Assembly: GCA_015521095.1 (NCBI GenBank)
Contig: WAOU01000083.1
Location: 1-32,100 of the forward strand
Direction of reading: 5' to 3'
From: Desulfurococcales archaeon
GTDB taxonomy: Archaea > Thermoproteota > Thermoprotei_A > Sulfolobales > Acidilobaceae
Length of the DNA: 32,100 nt
The notes under the pieces: generated by a model
Told to the model about the DNA's origin: nothing
The model's database searches: none
Seen by the model: only the letters and a program-made list of their open reading frames with translations
Position numbers and translations under genes: made by a program
Part shown: positions 8,508 to 14,884 of the stretch, in pieces
Numbering within the stretch: the stretch's first letter is position 1
Layout: the number at the start of each line of letters is the position of its first letter

Positions 8508-8585
8508 TGGTGCCGCGGCCGGGATTTGAACCCGGGTCACGGGCTCGAGAGGCCCGCATACTGGGCCGGGCTATACTACCGCGGC
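8508..8585 (-). tRNA. tRNA-Glu (anticodon CTC), CCA encoded
   Basis: Read on the minus strand, the acceptor GCCGCGG (8585-8579) pairs with CCGCGGC (8518-8512), followed by discriminator A (8511) and an encoded CCA (8510-8508). The T arm is CCGGG-TTCAAAT-CCCGG. The anticodon stem CGGGC/GCCCG encloses the loop CTCTCGA, giving anticodon CTC, which reads GAG (Glu). The D arm pairs GTAT with GTAT using G-T pairs, as is usual for tRNA-Glu. There is no intron. The first 15 bases of the tRNA are also the last five codons of the upstream membrane-protein gene. Confidence 0.96.
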
Positions 8586-9023
8586 TTCCCCGGCATTCCC
8601 ATCATTTCCTATCTTATTAGGGGTTTTTGAATTTTCCCGTTTCCATGGTTTCGCTCTGATAATTTCATAAGCTAATATTATCTGGACGAAGTCTATGTTT
8701 ATCGATGAGTAATTAGCGCTTCTTTCTATAATTACGAAGGGAAGTATCAAGGGATTCGAATAATACGATATGATGGAACCTATGTGTGTGGATACAAGTG
8801 CTACGAGCACGTATTTTATGTATAATTCTGATAACGAGATTGTTACTGCGTAAACAATTATAAGGAGACTAATTGTTATGCTCGAGACAGTGGGTTTTCC
8901 TGAAATTCCTAGCGTAAAGAATACTAGGCCGATAAAGAACAAGGCTATATATTCAAGTATCTTTTCGCCATTGTATTCTTCTACATCGCTAGAGTCTTCG
9001 GCCACATAGTTATTCTGGCTCAA
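8571..9023 (-). CDS. Small membrane protein, unknown, overlapping tRNA-Glu
   Basis: I do not recognise this 150-aa protein. It has an acidic N-terminus (EDSSDVEEYNGE), then about four hydrophobic segments (around 24-42, 48-65, 68-87 and 89-100), then a polar basic tail (KPWKRENSKTPNK). The start is a TTG with GGATGAT a few bases upstream. The consistent hydrophobic/polar layout argues that it is real despite the weak start. Its final codons (Glu-Ala-Ala-Val-Val-stop) run into the tRNA-Glu gene: the codons from Ala onward and the stop are tRNA bases 1-15. Processing of the tRNA 5' end would therefore cut off the end of this message if both are on one transcript. Confidence 0.6.
   Translation of the reverse strand: MSQNNYVAEDSSDVEEYNGEKILEYIALFFIGLVFFTLGISGKPTVSSITISLLIIVYAVTISLSELYIKYVLVALVSTHIGSIISYYSNPLILPFVIIERSANYSSINIDFVQIILAYEIIRAKPWKRENSKTPNKIGNDGNAGEAAVV
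8611..8620 (-). promoter_or_regulatory. Possible tRNA-Glu promoter inside the upstream CDS
   Basis: The minus strand reads CTAATAAGAT, centred about 30 bases before the tRNA 5' end, where an archaeal TATA box belongs. It lies within the membrane-protein reading frame. Co-transcription with that gene is the alternative. Confidence 0.3.
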
Positions 9024-9093
9024 TTTGCATCATCCTAGCGTAGGCGTGTTATTCATACTTATGATCCGTGGGGTTATTGATGGGGTGTTAGAC

Positions 9094-9104
9094 TATTATT
9101 TTTA
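9094..9104 (+). promoter_or_regulatory. TATA-like box for valS
   Basis: TATTATTTTTA is the likely TATA box of the valyl-tRNA synthetase gene. The predicted start near 9125 lies downstream of the ATG at 9110, which supports the GTG at 9146 as the translation start. Confidence 0.45.
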
Positions 9105-9145
9105 CCCAGATGTCTACAATGCCATTAATGGGCCGGTGGTGGAGA

Positions 9146-11587
9146 GTGGTAGAATTAAAACCGTCACTTAAAGAAAAACGCTGGAATCCAGAATACGAGA
9201 AAGAACTGTTAGAGACGTGGGAACGTGAAGAACTCTATAAGCCTACTATTGATCCAGAAGATCCTAGGGAAGTAATCACTATCGACACGCCTCCTCCTTA
9301 TGCTAGCGGTAAATGGCATGTGGCGGGAGCAGCTCATTATGCCCAGATAGACATGATCGCCAGATACTTTAGGCTTAAAGGATACAATGTTCTCGTACCG
9401 TTCTACGCTGATAGAAATGGGCTTCCCGTAGAAGTACAAGTAGAGAAAAAGAAAGGAGTATACGCGCATGAAATGGCGAAAACTCCCGAAGGAAGAGAGA
9501 AATTCTTAGAACTATGTAAAGAGTTCTTAGACGAGGCAGAATCGGAAATAGTAAAAGTATGGAGACGAATGGGCTGCTCCTTCGACTATTGGAAGAATGG
9601 AACAGATAGCCCAGTATACCGTACCCTAACACAAGCCACATTCATTGACCTTTATAGACGAGGCCTAATCTATCAGGACTCCAGACCCGTACGGTGGTGT
9701 CCAAGATGCCGCACAACTCTTGCAGAAGCAGAAATAGAATACAAGGAGAAAGAAGGCTATGTATACTATGTAATCTATAAGGTTAAGGAGACAGGAGAAG
9801 ACCTAGTAGTAGCTACCACGAGGCCAGAACTACTAGCTGGATGTGCGGTGCTCGCATATCATCCTGACGATGAACGGTACAAGAAATACCGTGGAAAGAC
9901 CGCGATCGCGCCAATATATGGCCATGAAGTCAAGATAATCGAGCATCCCAGCGTAGATCCAAGCTTCGGTACGGGTCTAATGATGGTGTGTAGTTTTGGT
10001 GATGAAAACGATGTACGTCTATTCTTTGAATTAGGTTTGAAGCCGAAGTGGCTGATTAATCCAGACGGGACGATGCGTGAAGAAGCAGGTCCAATCGCTG
10101 GATTAAAGGTCGAAGAAGCCAGGGAGAAAATCGCCGAGATGCTAGAAAAAGAAGGACTACAAGTTAAAAAGGAGAAAATAAAGCATAATGTTCCAGTATG
10201 TTGGCGTTGTAAAACACAGCTCCAGATAATCTACAGGAAAGAGTACTTCTTGAAACAGCTCGAGTTCAAAGAAAAGATAAAGGAGATAGCGTCAATGATT
10301 GACTTCAAGCCAGAGATGCATAGGAGAAAACTGTTCGACTGGATAGAGAGCATTACCATGGACTGGCCAATATCAAGGGATCGATATTATGCGACAGAAA
10401 TCCCGATATGGTACTGTGAGAAGTGTGGATCAGCATTACTGCCTGAGCCAGGCAAGTATTATCGTCCATGGAGAGACGATCCTCCATGGGAAAAGTGCCC
10501 GGTATGTGGCGCTGGCAAGGAACATCTCCGTGGCGAAACCAAGGTTTTCGACACATGGTTTGACTCAAGCATAAGCGTACTCTACGTAACTCACTGGATG
10601 AGGAATGATAGATTCTTCCAGAAGGCATTCAAGAATACATTGAGGCCCCAGGGACAGGACATTATACGGACATGGTTGTACTATACTTTGCTCAGAGTAT
10701 ACCAGCTTACAGGAAAACCAGCTTTCAGATGGGTTAGAATTACGGGTATGGGTCTCGATCCTCGCGGAAGACCGATGCATAAATCGTTGGGCAACGTCAT
10801 TGATCCTGAACCTATATTTGAAGAGTATGGAGCCGACGCGTTCAGGTTCTGGGCCGCGATAGCTTCAAGACTCGGCTATGACTACAAGTTTGATTTAAAG
10901 AAAGTTAAGACGGGACGTAACTTTGCGACCAAGCTCTGGAATCTAGCAAGGCTAGCCTCAGCATTCCCAGAACCCGAGAACGTGGAGCTAACCATCCTGG
11001 ACAAGGCATTCTTAGCACTACTAGACGAATACCTTGAAAAAATCGATAAAGCCTATATGAAGCTCGACGTATATGATCCAGCCACTCTTATATATGAGTA
11101 TGCCTGGGATATCTATGCTAGCCATTATATAGAACTCGTCAAGCACAGAGCATACAATAAGGACGGCTCATTCACGGAAGACGAGCAGAAGGCCGCATGG
11201 AAGGCTATACACGTGATCCTACGAAGAATACTAATCGCACTATCACCAATCATGCCTTTCGTAACAGACTACATCTTCCGCAAACTATATGGAAGAACAG
11301 TTCACAAGGAGCTCTATCCCTCACCATTCATAACAGACATAGAAGAAAGAAAAGCACTAGCAGAAATCGCACGTAACATAATTAGAATAAACAAAGCAAT
11401 ATGGTTAGCTAAGAAATCAAAAGGAATCAAGTTGTCGCAACCACTAGACAAGCAAGTAGTAATAGCGATACCGAAGATTAAAGACGTAGTCAGGGATCTC
11501 GAGAAAATGCATAAGACGACTATAAGAATAGTAGAGAATCCACCAGAAAACGCGGAAAGAATCGAGGAAGACATATTTATTTTATGA
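9146..11587 (+). CDS. valS: Valine--tRNA ligase
   Basis: This class I synthetase charges tRNA-Val with valine. PPYASGKWHVAG holds the HIGH-type motif as HVAG (58-61). ADRNGLPVEVQVEK follows, in the form I expect of archaeal ValRS. Zinc-type Cys pairs occur at WCPRC and CWRC, then at YCEKC and CPVC. SRDRYYATEIPIWYC and DTWFDSSIS are ValRS-specific, in contrast to the IleRS in this window. The KMSKS motif is MHKS (544-547) in PMHKSLGNVIDP. I chose GTG 9146 because GGTGGTGG lies just upstream and an ATG at 9110 would precede the predicted transcript start; the product is 813 aa. The C-terminal anticodon-binding domain is complete. Confidence 0.93.
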   Translation: MVELKPSLKEKRWNPEYEKELLETWEREELYKPTIDPEDPREVITIDTPPPYASGKWHVAGAAHYAQIDMIARYFRLKGYNVLVPFYADRNGLPVEVQVEKKKGVYAHEMAKTPEGREKFLELCKEFLDEAESEIVKVWRRMGCSFDYWKNGTDSPVYRTLTQATFIDLYRRGLIYQDSRPVRWCPRCRTTLAEAEIEYKEKEGYVYYVIYKVKETGEDLVVATTRPELLAGCAVLAYHPDDERYKKYRGKTAIAPIYGHEVKIIEHPSVDPSFGTGLMMVCSFGDENDVRLFFELGLKPKWLINPDGTMREEAGPIAGLKVEEAREKIAEMLEKEGLQVKKEKIKHNVPVCWRCKTQLQIIYRKEYFLKQLEFKEKIKEIASMIDFKPEMHRRKLFDWIESITMDWPISRDRYYATEIPIWYCEKCGSALLPEPGKYYRPWRDDPPWEKCPVCGAGKEHLRGETKVFDTWFDSSISVLYVTHWMRNDRFFQKAFKNTLRPQGQDIIRTWLYYTLLRVYQLTGKPAFRWVRITGMGLDPRGRPMHKSLGNVIDPEPIFEEYGADAFRFWAAIASRLGYDYKFDLKKVKTGRNFATKLWNLARLASAFPEPENVELTILDKAFLALLDEYLEKIDKAYMKLDVYDPATLIYEYAWDIYASHYIELVKHRAYNKDGSFTEDEQKAAWKAIHVILRRILIALSPIMPFVTDYIFRKLYGRTVHKELYPSPFITDIEERKALAEIARNIIRINKAIWLAKKSKGIKLSQPLDKQVVIAIPKIKDVVRDLEKMHKTTIRIVENPPENAERIEEDIFIL

Positions 11588-11606
11588 ATAAGGCCTCGTC
11601 CCCTCT

Positions 11607-11614
11607 TTTAAATT
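11607..11614 (+). promoter_or_regulatory. TATA-like box for pelA, flanked by an inverted repeat
   Basis: TTTTAAAT (with TTACTTA following) lies about 30 bases before the GTG at 11643, so the transcript is probably nearly leaderless. CCTCGT (11594-11599) and ACGAGG (11625-11630) form a 6-bp inverted repeat around the box, which could be an operator or chance. Confidence 0.5.
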
Positions 11615-11642
11615 TACTTACCTAACGAGGTGTTTTTTCAAA

Positions 11643-12707
11643 GTGAAAGTTGAAGTCTTAGATAGGAGAGCAACAAGATTACGGGTACAGCCCGAATCAG
11701 AGGAAGATCTCTGGGTACTAAAAACAGTGCTCAGACCTGGAGACCTAGTAAAGGCTAAGACTGTTAGAGAAGTCGCGTTTAAAGGTCGAGGAGAAAAAGA
11801 GAGAAGGCCTATTATTGTAAAAATAAAGATAAAGGAAGTAGACTTTCAAGCATTCACAGGAAAGCTACGACTCTTCGGCGTCATTGTCGAAGGTCCTGAA
11901 GAATATGGTGTGACAGGCAAGCATCAATCAATTATGGTTACACCGGGTAAAAGCATTGAAATCGAGCGTCCAAAAGGCTGGGACAAAAAGATAATAGAAA
12001 AACTGAAATCATCAGGTCCCAAAGGAAGAGCCGTTATTGTTGCTGTAGACTATGACGAATACGCTATAGCTGTTCTTTCAATGCATGGATACAAGATAGT
12101 TATCGATGAGGACATTAAACTCCCAGGAAAAGACGATCCTTCCCGAGAGACTATATTGTCTAGAATAATAGATTCTATCGCTAAGCAAACAGTAGAAACG
12201 GCAAAAAGATATAATGCAGACATAGTGGTAGTCGCAGGTCCAGGAATGTTAAAAAACATAGTATCAGAAAAAATCAAGCAATTAATGCCGAATATTAGAA
12301 TAATAATAGACAATGTGTCAATGGGAGGAAAACACGGAGTCGAGGAAGCATTAAGACGGCAAACCATATCACAAGCACTAAAAGATTTCGCTATTACAAG
12401 AGCAGAACAAGAATTTGAAGAGATAATGAGGGTAGCAGCAAAAGAACCAGGACTAGTAGTTTTCGGCCTAGATGAGATCCATGAAGCATCATCTCTGGGT
12501 GCTGTCGAGAAACTCATAATGGTTGATACGCTTCTTTACAGTCTTGACGAAGAGACTTCTCGAAAAGCAGGCGAGATCCTCGAAAATGCCGAGCGTTATA
12601 GAGCAACCATTTTTCTTGTCCCACATGACTCGCCTATAGGCGAGCGATTATTGTTAATGGGTGGGGCTATCGCTAAGCTACGGTACAGCATTGGCCCGGC
12701 TCAGTAG
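11643..12707 (+). CDS. pelA: Pelota (Dom34) ribosome-rescue factor
   Basis: The 354 residues match archaeal Pelota (about 345-360 aa). Pelota resembles the release factor and, with ABCE1 and aEF1A, splits stalled ribosomes. Three domains are visible: an Sm-like N-terminal domain (about 1-130, with EEDLWVLKTVLRPGDLV and GKHQSI), a central RNase-H-like domain (about 135-265, with VAVDYDEYAIAVL and VVVAGPGMLKN), and a C-terminal L7Ae-like domain (about 270-354, with LDEIHEASSLGAVEKLIMVD and FLVPHDSPIGERL). The start is a GTG with GGTG 10 bases upstream. The last codons lie inside one arm of the terminal stem of a candidate antisense RNA. Confidence 0.96.
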   Translation: MKVEVLDRRATRLRVQPESEEDLWVLKTVLRPGDLVKAKTVREVAFKGRGEKERRPIIVKIKIKEVDFQAFTGKLRLFGVIVEGPEEYGVTGKHQSIMVTPGKSIEIERPKGWDKKIIEKLKSSGPKGRAVIVAVDYDEYAIAVLSMHGYKIVIDEDIKLPGKDDPSRETILSRIIDSIAKQTVETAKRYNADIVVVAGPGMLKNIVSEKIKQLMPNIRIIIDNVSMGGKHGVEEALRRQTISQALKDFAITRAEQEFEEIMRVAAKEPGLVVFGLDEIHEASSLGAVEKLIMVDTLLYSLDEETSRKAGEILENAERYRATIFLVPHDSPIGERLLLMGGAIAKLRYSIGPAQ

Positions 12708-12781
12708 CGCCGGCCCAGTCTCATCCCTGTATCTTTACTGGGACAGGTCGAGGTGTCCGGAGTCATCAGTGCCGGGCCAAT
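12690..12781 (-). ncRNA. Candidate C/D box guide RNA with an 11-bp terminal stem, antisense to the pelA end
   Basis: On the minus strand, ATTGGCCCGGC (12781-12771) and GCCGGGCCAAT (12700-12690) form a perfect 11-bp stem. Directly inside it are a box C (CUGAUGA, 12769-12763; first base off the RUGAUGA consensus) and a box D (CUGA, 12704-12701), which is the arrangement expected of a C/D kink-turn. A second C-like box, GGAUGAG (12726-12720), is a candidate C', and CUGU (12746-12743) a weak D'. The spacers C-D', D'-C' and C'-D are each 16 bases. A TATA-like TATATCTATA lies just upstream but too close to be its standard promoter. Guide targets were not determined. The structure is seen; the RNA class is inferred. 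Confidence 0.5.
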
Positions 12782-12843
12782 ATAGATATACGGTAGAGGA
12801 GTAACGTTATTAGAATGATTCTTTTCTCGAGGATGGTGTCGCG

Positions 12844-12853
12844 AAATATTTAA
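12844..12853 (+). promoter_or_regulatory. TATA-like box upstream of the Lrp-like gene
   Basis: AAATATTTAA is a strong TATA-like element. The predicted start (about 12875) falls at an ATG (12879) opening a 27-codon frame, and about 47 bases before the ATG of the Lrp-like gene. Confidence 0.5.
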
Positions 12854-12921
12854 GACTCTGCGTGTTCTCGGCTTCAATATGAAGTATGGGACTATTGTAG
12901 TGGTTGATATTGGTGGCGAGT

Positions 12922-13161
12922 ATGTCGGAGCAGATAAAGTGTTACATTTTGATAAGCACTGAGGTCGGTAGGGAATATGAGGTTGCTTCTAGTATAAAGA
13001 GGAATTTTGGCGATAAGATAGACGAGGTAGTGATAACTTATGGTCTTTACGATATTGTTGTAAGGCTCATAAGCCCCAATCTTAGGTTGATCGATGAGGT
13101 TGTCACAGGAATAAGAGCATTGCCCGGAGTAAAAGAGACTGTTACACTCATCGGAGCCTAG
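12922..13161 (+). CDS. Stand-alone Lrp/AsnC-type ligand-binding (RAM) domain protein
   Basis: This 79-aa protein has the alpha/beta layout of the Lrp/AsnC effector domain: strand KCYILISTEVGRE, helix VASSIKRNFG, strand EVVITYGLYDIVVRLI, helix IDEVVTGIRALPGV and last strand VTLIGA. GLYDIVV and LPGV are typical of the family. There is no helix-turn-helix, so it cannot bind DNA in the Lrp manner alone; such stand-alone domains form oligomers that bind amino acids. The ATG at 12922 has GGTGG just upstream (spacing about 6). The stop codon overlaps that of the convergent phosphatase gene in a shared CTAG. Confidence 0.88.
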   Translation: MSEQIKCYILISTEVGREYEVASSIKRNFGDKIDEVVITYGLYDIVVRLISPNLRLIDEVVTGIRALPGVKETVTLIGA

Positions 13162-13961
13162 CTAAGGGCCCCGTATATGTTTTTAAGAAGATTTTTGTCT
13201 GGAGCCGCTATAACTGTCCCAGCTCTATATACCTTGTCTACAGGGGTGTCGAGAGGTCTACCTTCACCGTCTATTAAGTCTCCGCCACACTCTAGTACAA
13301 CGCCTAGTCCAGCTGCAAGATCGACGTTTCTTAGCTTTGACCGGAGGTCGATAAATGCCGTTCCACGTCCCAGCCCGACATAGGATATTTCTAGTGCTGC
13401 GCTGCCGAGGCTCCTTATCTTGTAGCCTCTACCGAGTTCGCCGATTATTTTTGCTACACTATGAGCTGCATCTGGGTGCTCTATGTAGACATAGATGAAT
13501 CTTTCGGGAGGCTCCTGTTTTTTCACAGGAGAATGTCCTAGGCGGCAGCCATGTCCTCGGGCGAACGATATCGGTTCCCCGTAGAATATAGGCGAGACTG
13601 CTCCGGCAACCACGTCTCTAAGCGATTTATTAGAAGGTACAAAGGCTATTGAGACAGAGGCCCAAGGTATACAGTTTAGATAATTCTTGCTTCCGTCCAA
13701 AGGATCAACTATTGCTGTAAGATTGCCTCTTCCAATAACTCCTTTTTCCTCCGTGACAATTCGAATATCGTTGCCTAGCTCTGCCCTTAGGCCGGAAACG
13801 ATATAGTCCTCGGCTATAATGTCAACTCTCACTGTTTCGCCGCTTATTTGTTCTCCGAGTTTCTCGCTTGTGCAGGCGAGATCTCTAAGCATGCCAGAAG
13901 CTTCGCCGGCTATTTTGACTGCTACTCTTCTTAGATCTTCGTAGTCGAATTCTTGTTGCAA
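13158..13961 (-). CDS. Inositol monophosphatase / fructose-1,6-bisphosphatase family enzyme
   Basis: This is a metal-dependent sugar-phosphate phosphatase of the IMPase superfamily, 267 aa. The signature motifs are present: EEKG in the first metal site (RIVTEEKG), DPLDGSKNY in the second, and RNVDLAAGLG near the C-terminus in place of the usual WDxAAG, with the key Asp and AAG retained. Archaeal members often hydrolyse both inositol-1-phosphate and fructose-1,6-bisphosphate; the substrate here is not known. The start is TTG 13961 with a weak AAGGAT upstream. It lies 87 bases downstream of the AbrB-ACT gene on the same strand and may share its transcript. Confidence 0.88.
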   Translation of the reverse strand: MQQEFDYEDLRRVAVKIAGEASGMLRDLACTSEKLGEQISGETVRVDIIAEDYIVSGLRAELGNDIRIVTEEKGVIGRGNLTAIVDPLDGSKNYLNCIPWASVSIAFVPSNKSLRDVVAGAVSPIFYGEPISFARGHGCRLGHSPVKKQEPPERFIYVYIEHPDAAHSVAKIIGELGRGYKIRSLGSAALEISYVGLGRGTAFIDLRSKLRNVDLAAGLGVVLECGGDLIDGEGRPLDTPVDKVYRAGTVIAAPDKNLLKNIYGALS

Positions 13962-14048
13962 GCTCGGATCCTTGTAGTCTACTGCGGAAAAACAGGAATT
14001 TATTCGCTCTCTTTCAGTTATGAGGGGTGAGATAGTGGTCGAGTAATT

Positions 14049-14465
14049 CTAGTATGTTTCGAAACGCCTGTATTTCACTATATTAGTGATATCTAGTTTT
14101 TCTAGTTCTTTTGCAACTTCATCGGCGTTTTTGGATGCTTTAGAGAAGTCTATGATGAGAGTGCATCCAGCTGTTTCTCCCCGCATTATGCTGGCGCATT
14201 TCGATGCAATGATATCAGCTTTATTCGAGGCAAACAAGTTCGCGATTTTCGCCAATGCTCCGGGCTCGTCTCTAAACTCTAGCTCGAACTCGTATACATG
14301 TTGCGAGTTCGTAGCGACCGGCGAGACAAGTATTTCTCCTCTATCGATGTCTGCAAGGAGTACAACGTACATGCCTGTTTCAAGTCCTAGTGCTTCTCGG
14401 ATAGGTTGGGGTATAGTTATTCGACCCTTACTGTCTATTTTTACGAGTGCGCTTATTCTAGGCAT
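14049..14465 (-). CDS. AbrB-type DNA-binding protein with a C-terminal ACT domain
   Basis: Two domains are visible in 138 aa. The N-terminal 45 residues are a SpoVT/AbrB swapped-hairpin domain (KIDSKGRITIPQPIREALGL, then GMYVVLLAD). From about residue 57 an ACT domain follows (VYEFELEFRDEPGALAKIANLFA, with the typical D-x-P-G-x-L turn). AbrB domains bind DNA as dimers and ACT domains usually bind amino acids, so this is probably an amino-acid-responsive regulator. ATG 14465 is chosen because GGTGA lies 5 bases upstream; GTG 14474 overlaps that site. Its targets are unknown; its own promoter region, or the IMPase gene downstream, are candidates. Confidence 0.88.
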   Translation of the reverse strand: MPRISALVKIDSKGRITIPQPIREALGLETGMYVVLLADIDRGEILVSPVATNSQHVYEFELEFRDEPGALAKIANLFASNKADIIASKCASIMRGETAGCTLIIDFSKASKNADEVAKELEKLDITNIVKYRRFETY

Positions 14466-14619
14466 ATCATTCACCGATATACTACGAGGTATTTCCCCTT
14501 TATTTAATTAATTCAATTGTGTGCTTATAGTCGAATAGTTGAACAATGGAGGTAAGCCATTAATCTCTTAGCGGTCCAACCATATGACGCGGACACAGTA
14601 AGTGGTGCGGGTGTAGGAC

Positions 14620-14865
14620 ATGAAAAAATTATATCGTATATATTATAATACATTCAACGAAGACCTCCACGAAAAAGTAAAAAAACTACTTGGGGAAAGA
14701 TATAACGCAAAAATAGTCGAGCATAAGTCAATGCTTCATCCCGATTTCAGATATCTTGAATTATACGTGGATACACCTGGCCTCGAAGAGGAAATATCTA
14801 ACTTGATAAAAACAATTCTAGGAAGCATACATGTGAAGGTAGACTGGATAGATACAAGCAAGTAG
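14620..14865 (+). CDS. Small hypothetical protein ahead of ileS
   Basis: I do not recognise this 81-aa protein. It looks like a compact alpha/beta fold: strand LYRIYYNTF, helix [13 protein letters not shown], strand AKIVEHKS, strand YLELYVDT, helix [12 protein letters not shown], strand HVKVDWID. That beta-alpha-beta-beta-alpha-beta order is ferredoxin-like. The ATG has GGTGTAGGAC just upstream. It ends 19 bases before ileS and is probably co-transcribed with it, so a link to isoleucine or translation is possible but only inferred. The 154-base gap before it, shared with the AbrB-ACT gene, holds AT-rich promoter-like sequence for both directions. Confidence 0.7.
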   Translation: MKKLYRIYYNTFNEDLHEKVKKLLGERYNAKIVEHKSMLHPDFRYLELYVDTPGLEEEISNLIKTILGSIHVKVDWIDTSK

Positions 14866-14884
14866 CAGGGCTAGGTGGGAACTA

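Noticed and set aside
9110..9145. N-terminal extension of ValRS from ATG 9110
   Set aside because: It precedes the predicted transcript start and lacks a binding site; GTG 9146 has GGTGGTGG just upstream.
12690..12781. The 11-bp inverted repeat as a pelA terminator
   Set aside because: Archaeal terminators are T-rich rather than long GC stems, no T-run follows, and the C and D boxes fit the stem ends better.
14086..14511. Long plus-strand frame over the AbrB-ACT gene
   Set aside because: It is Ser/Ala-rich shadow sequence; the minus-strand product has two clear domains and a good start.
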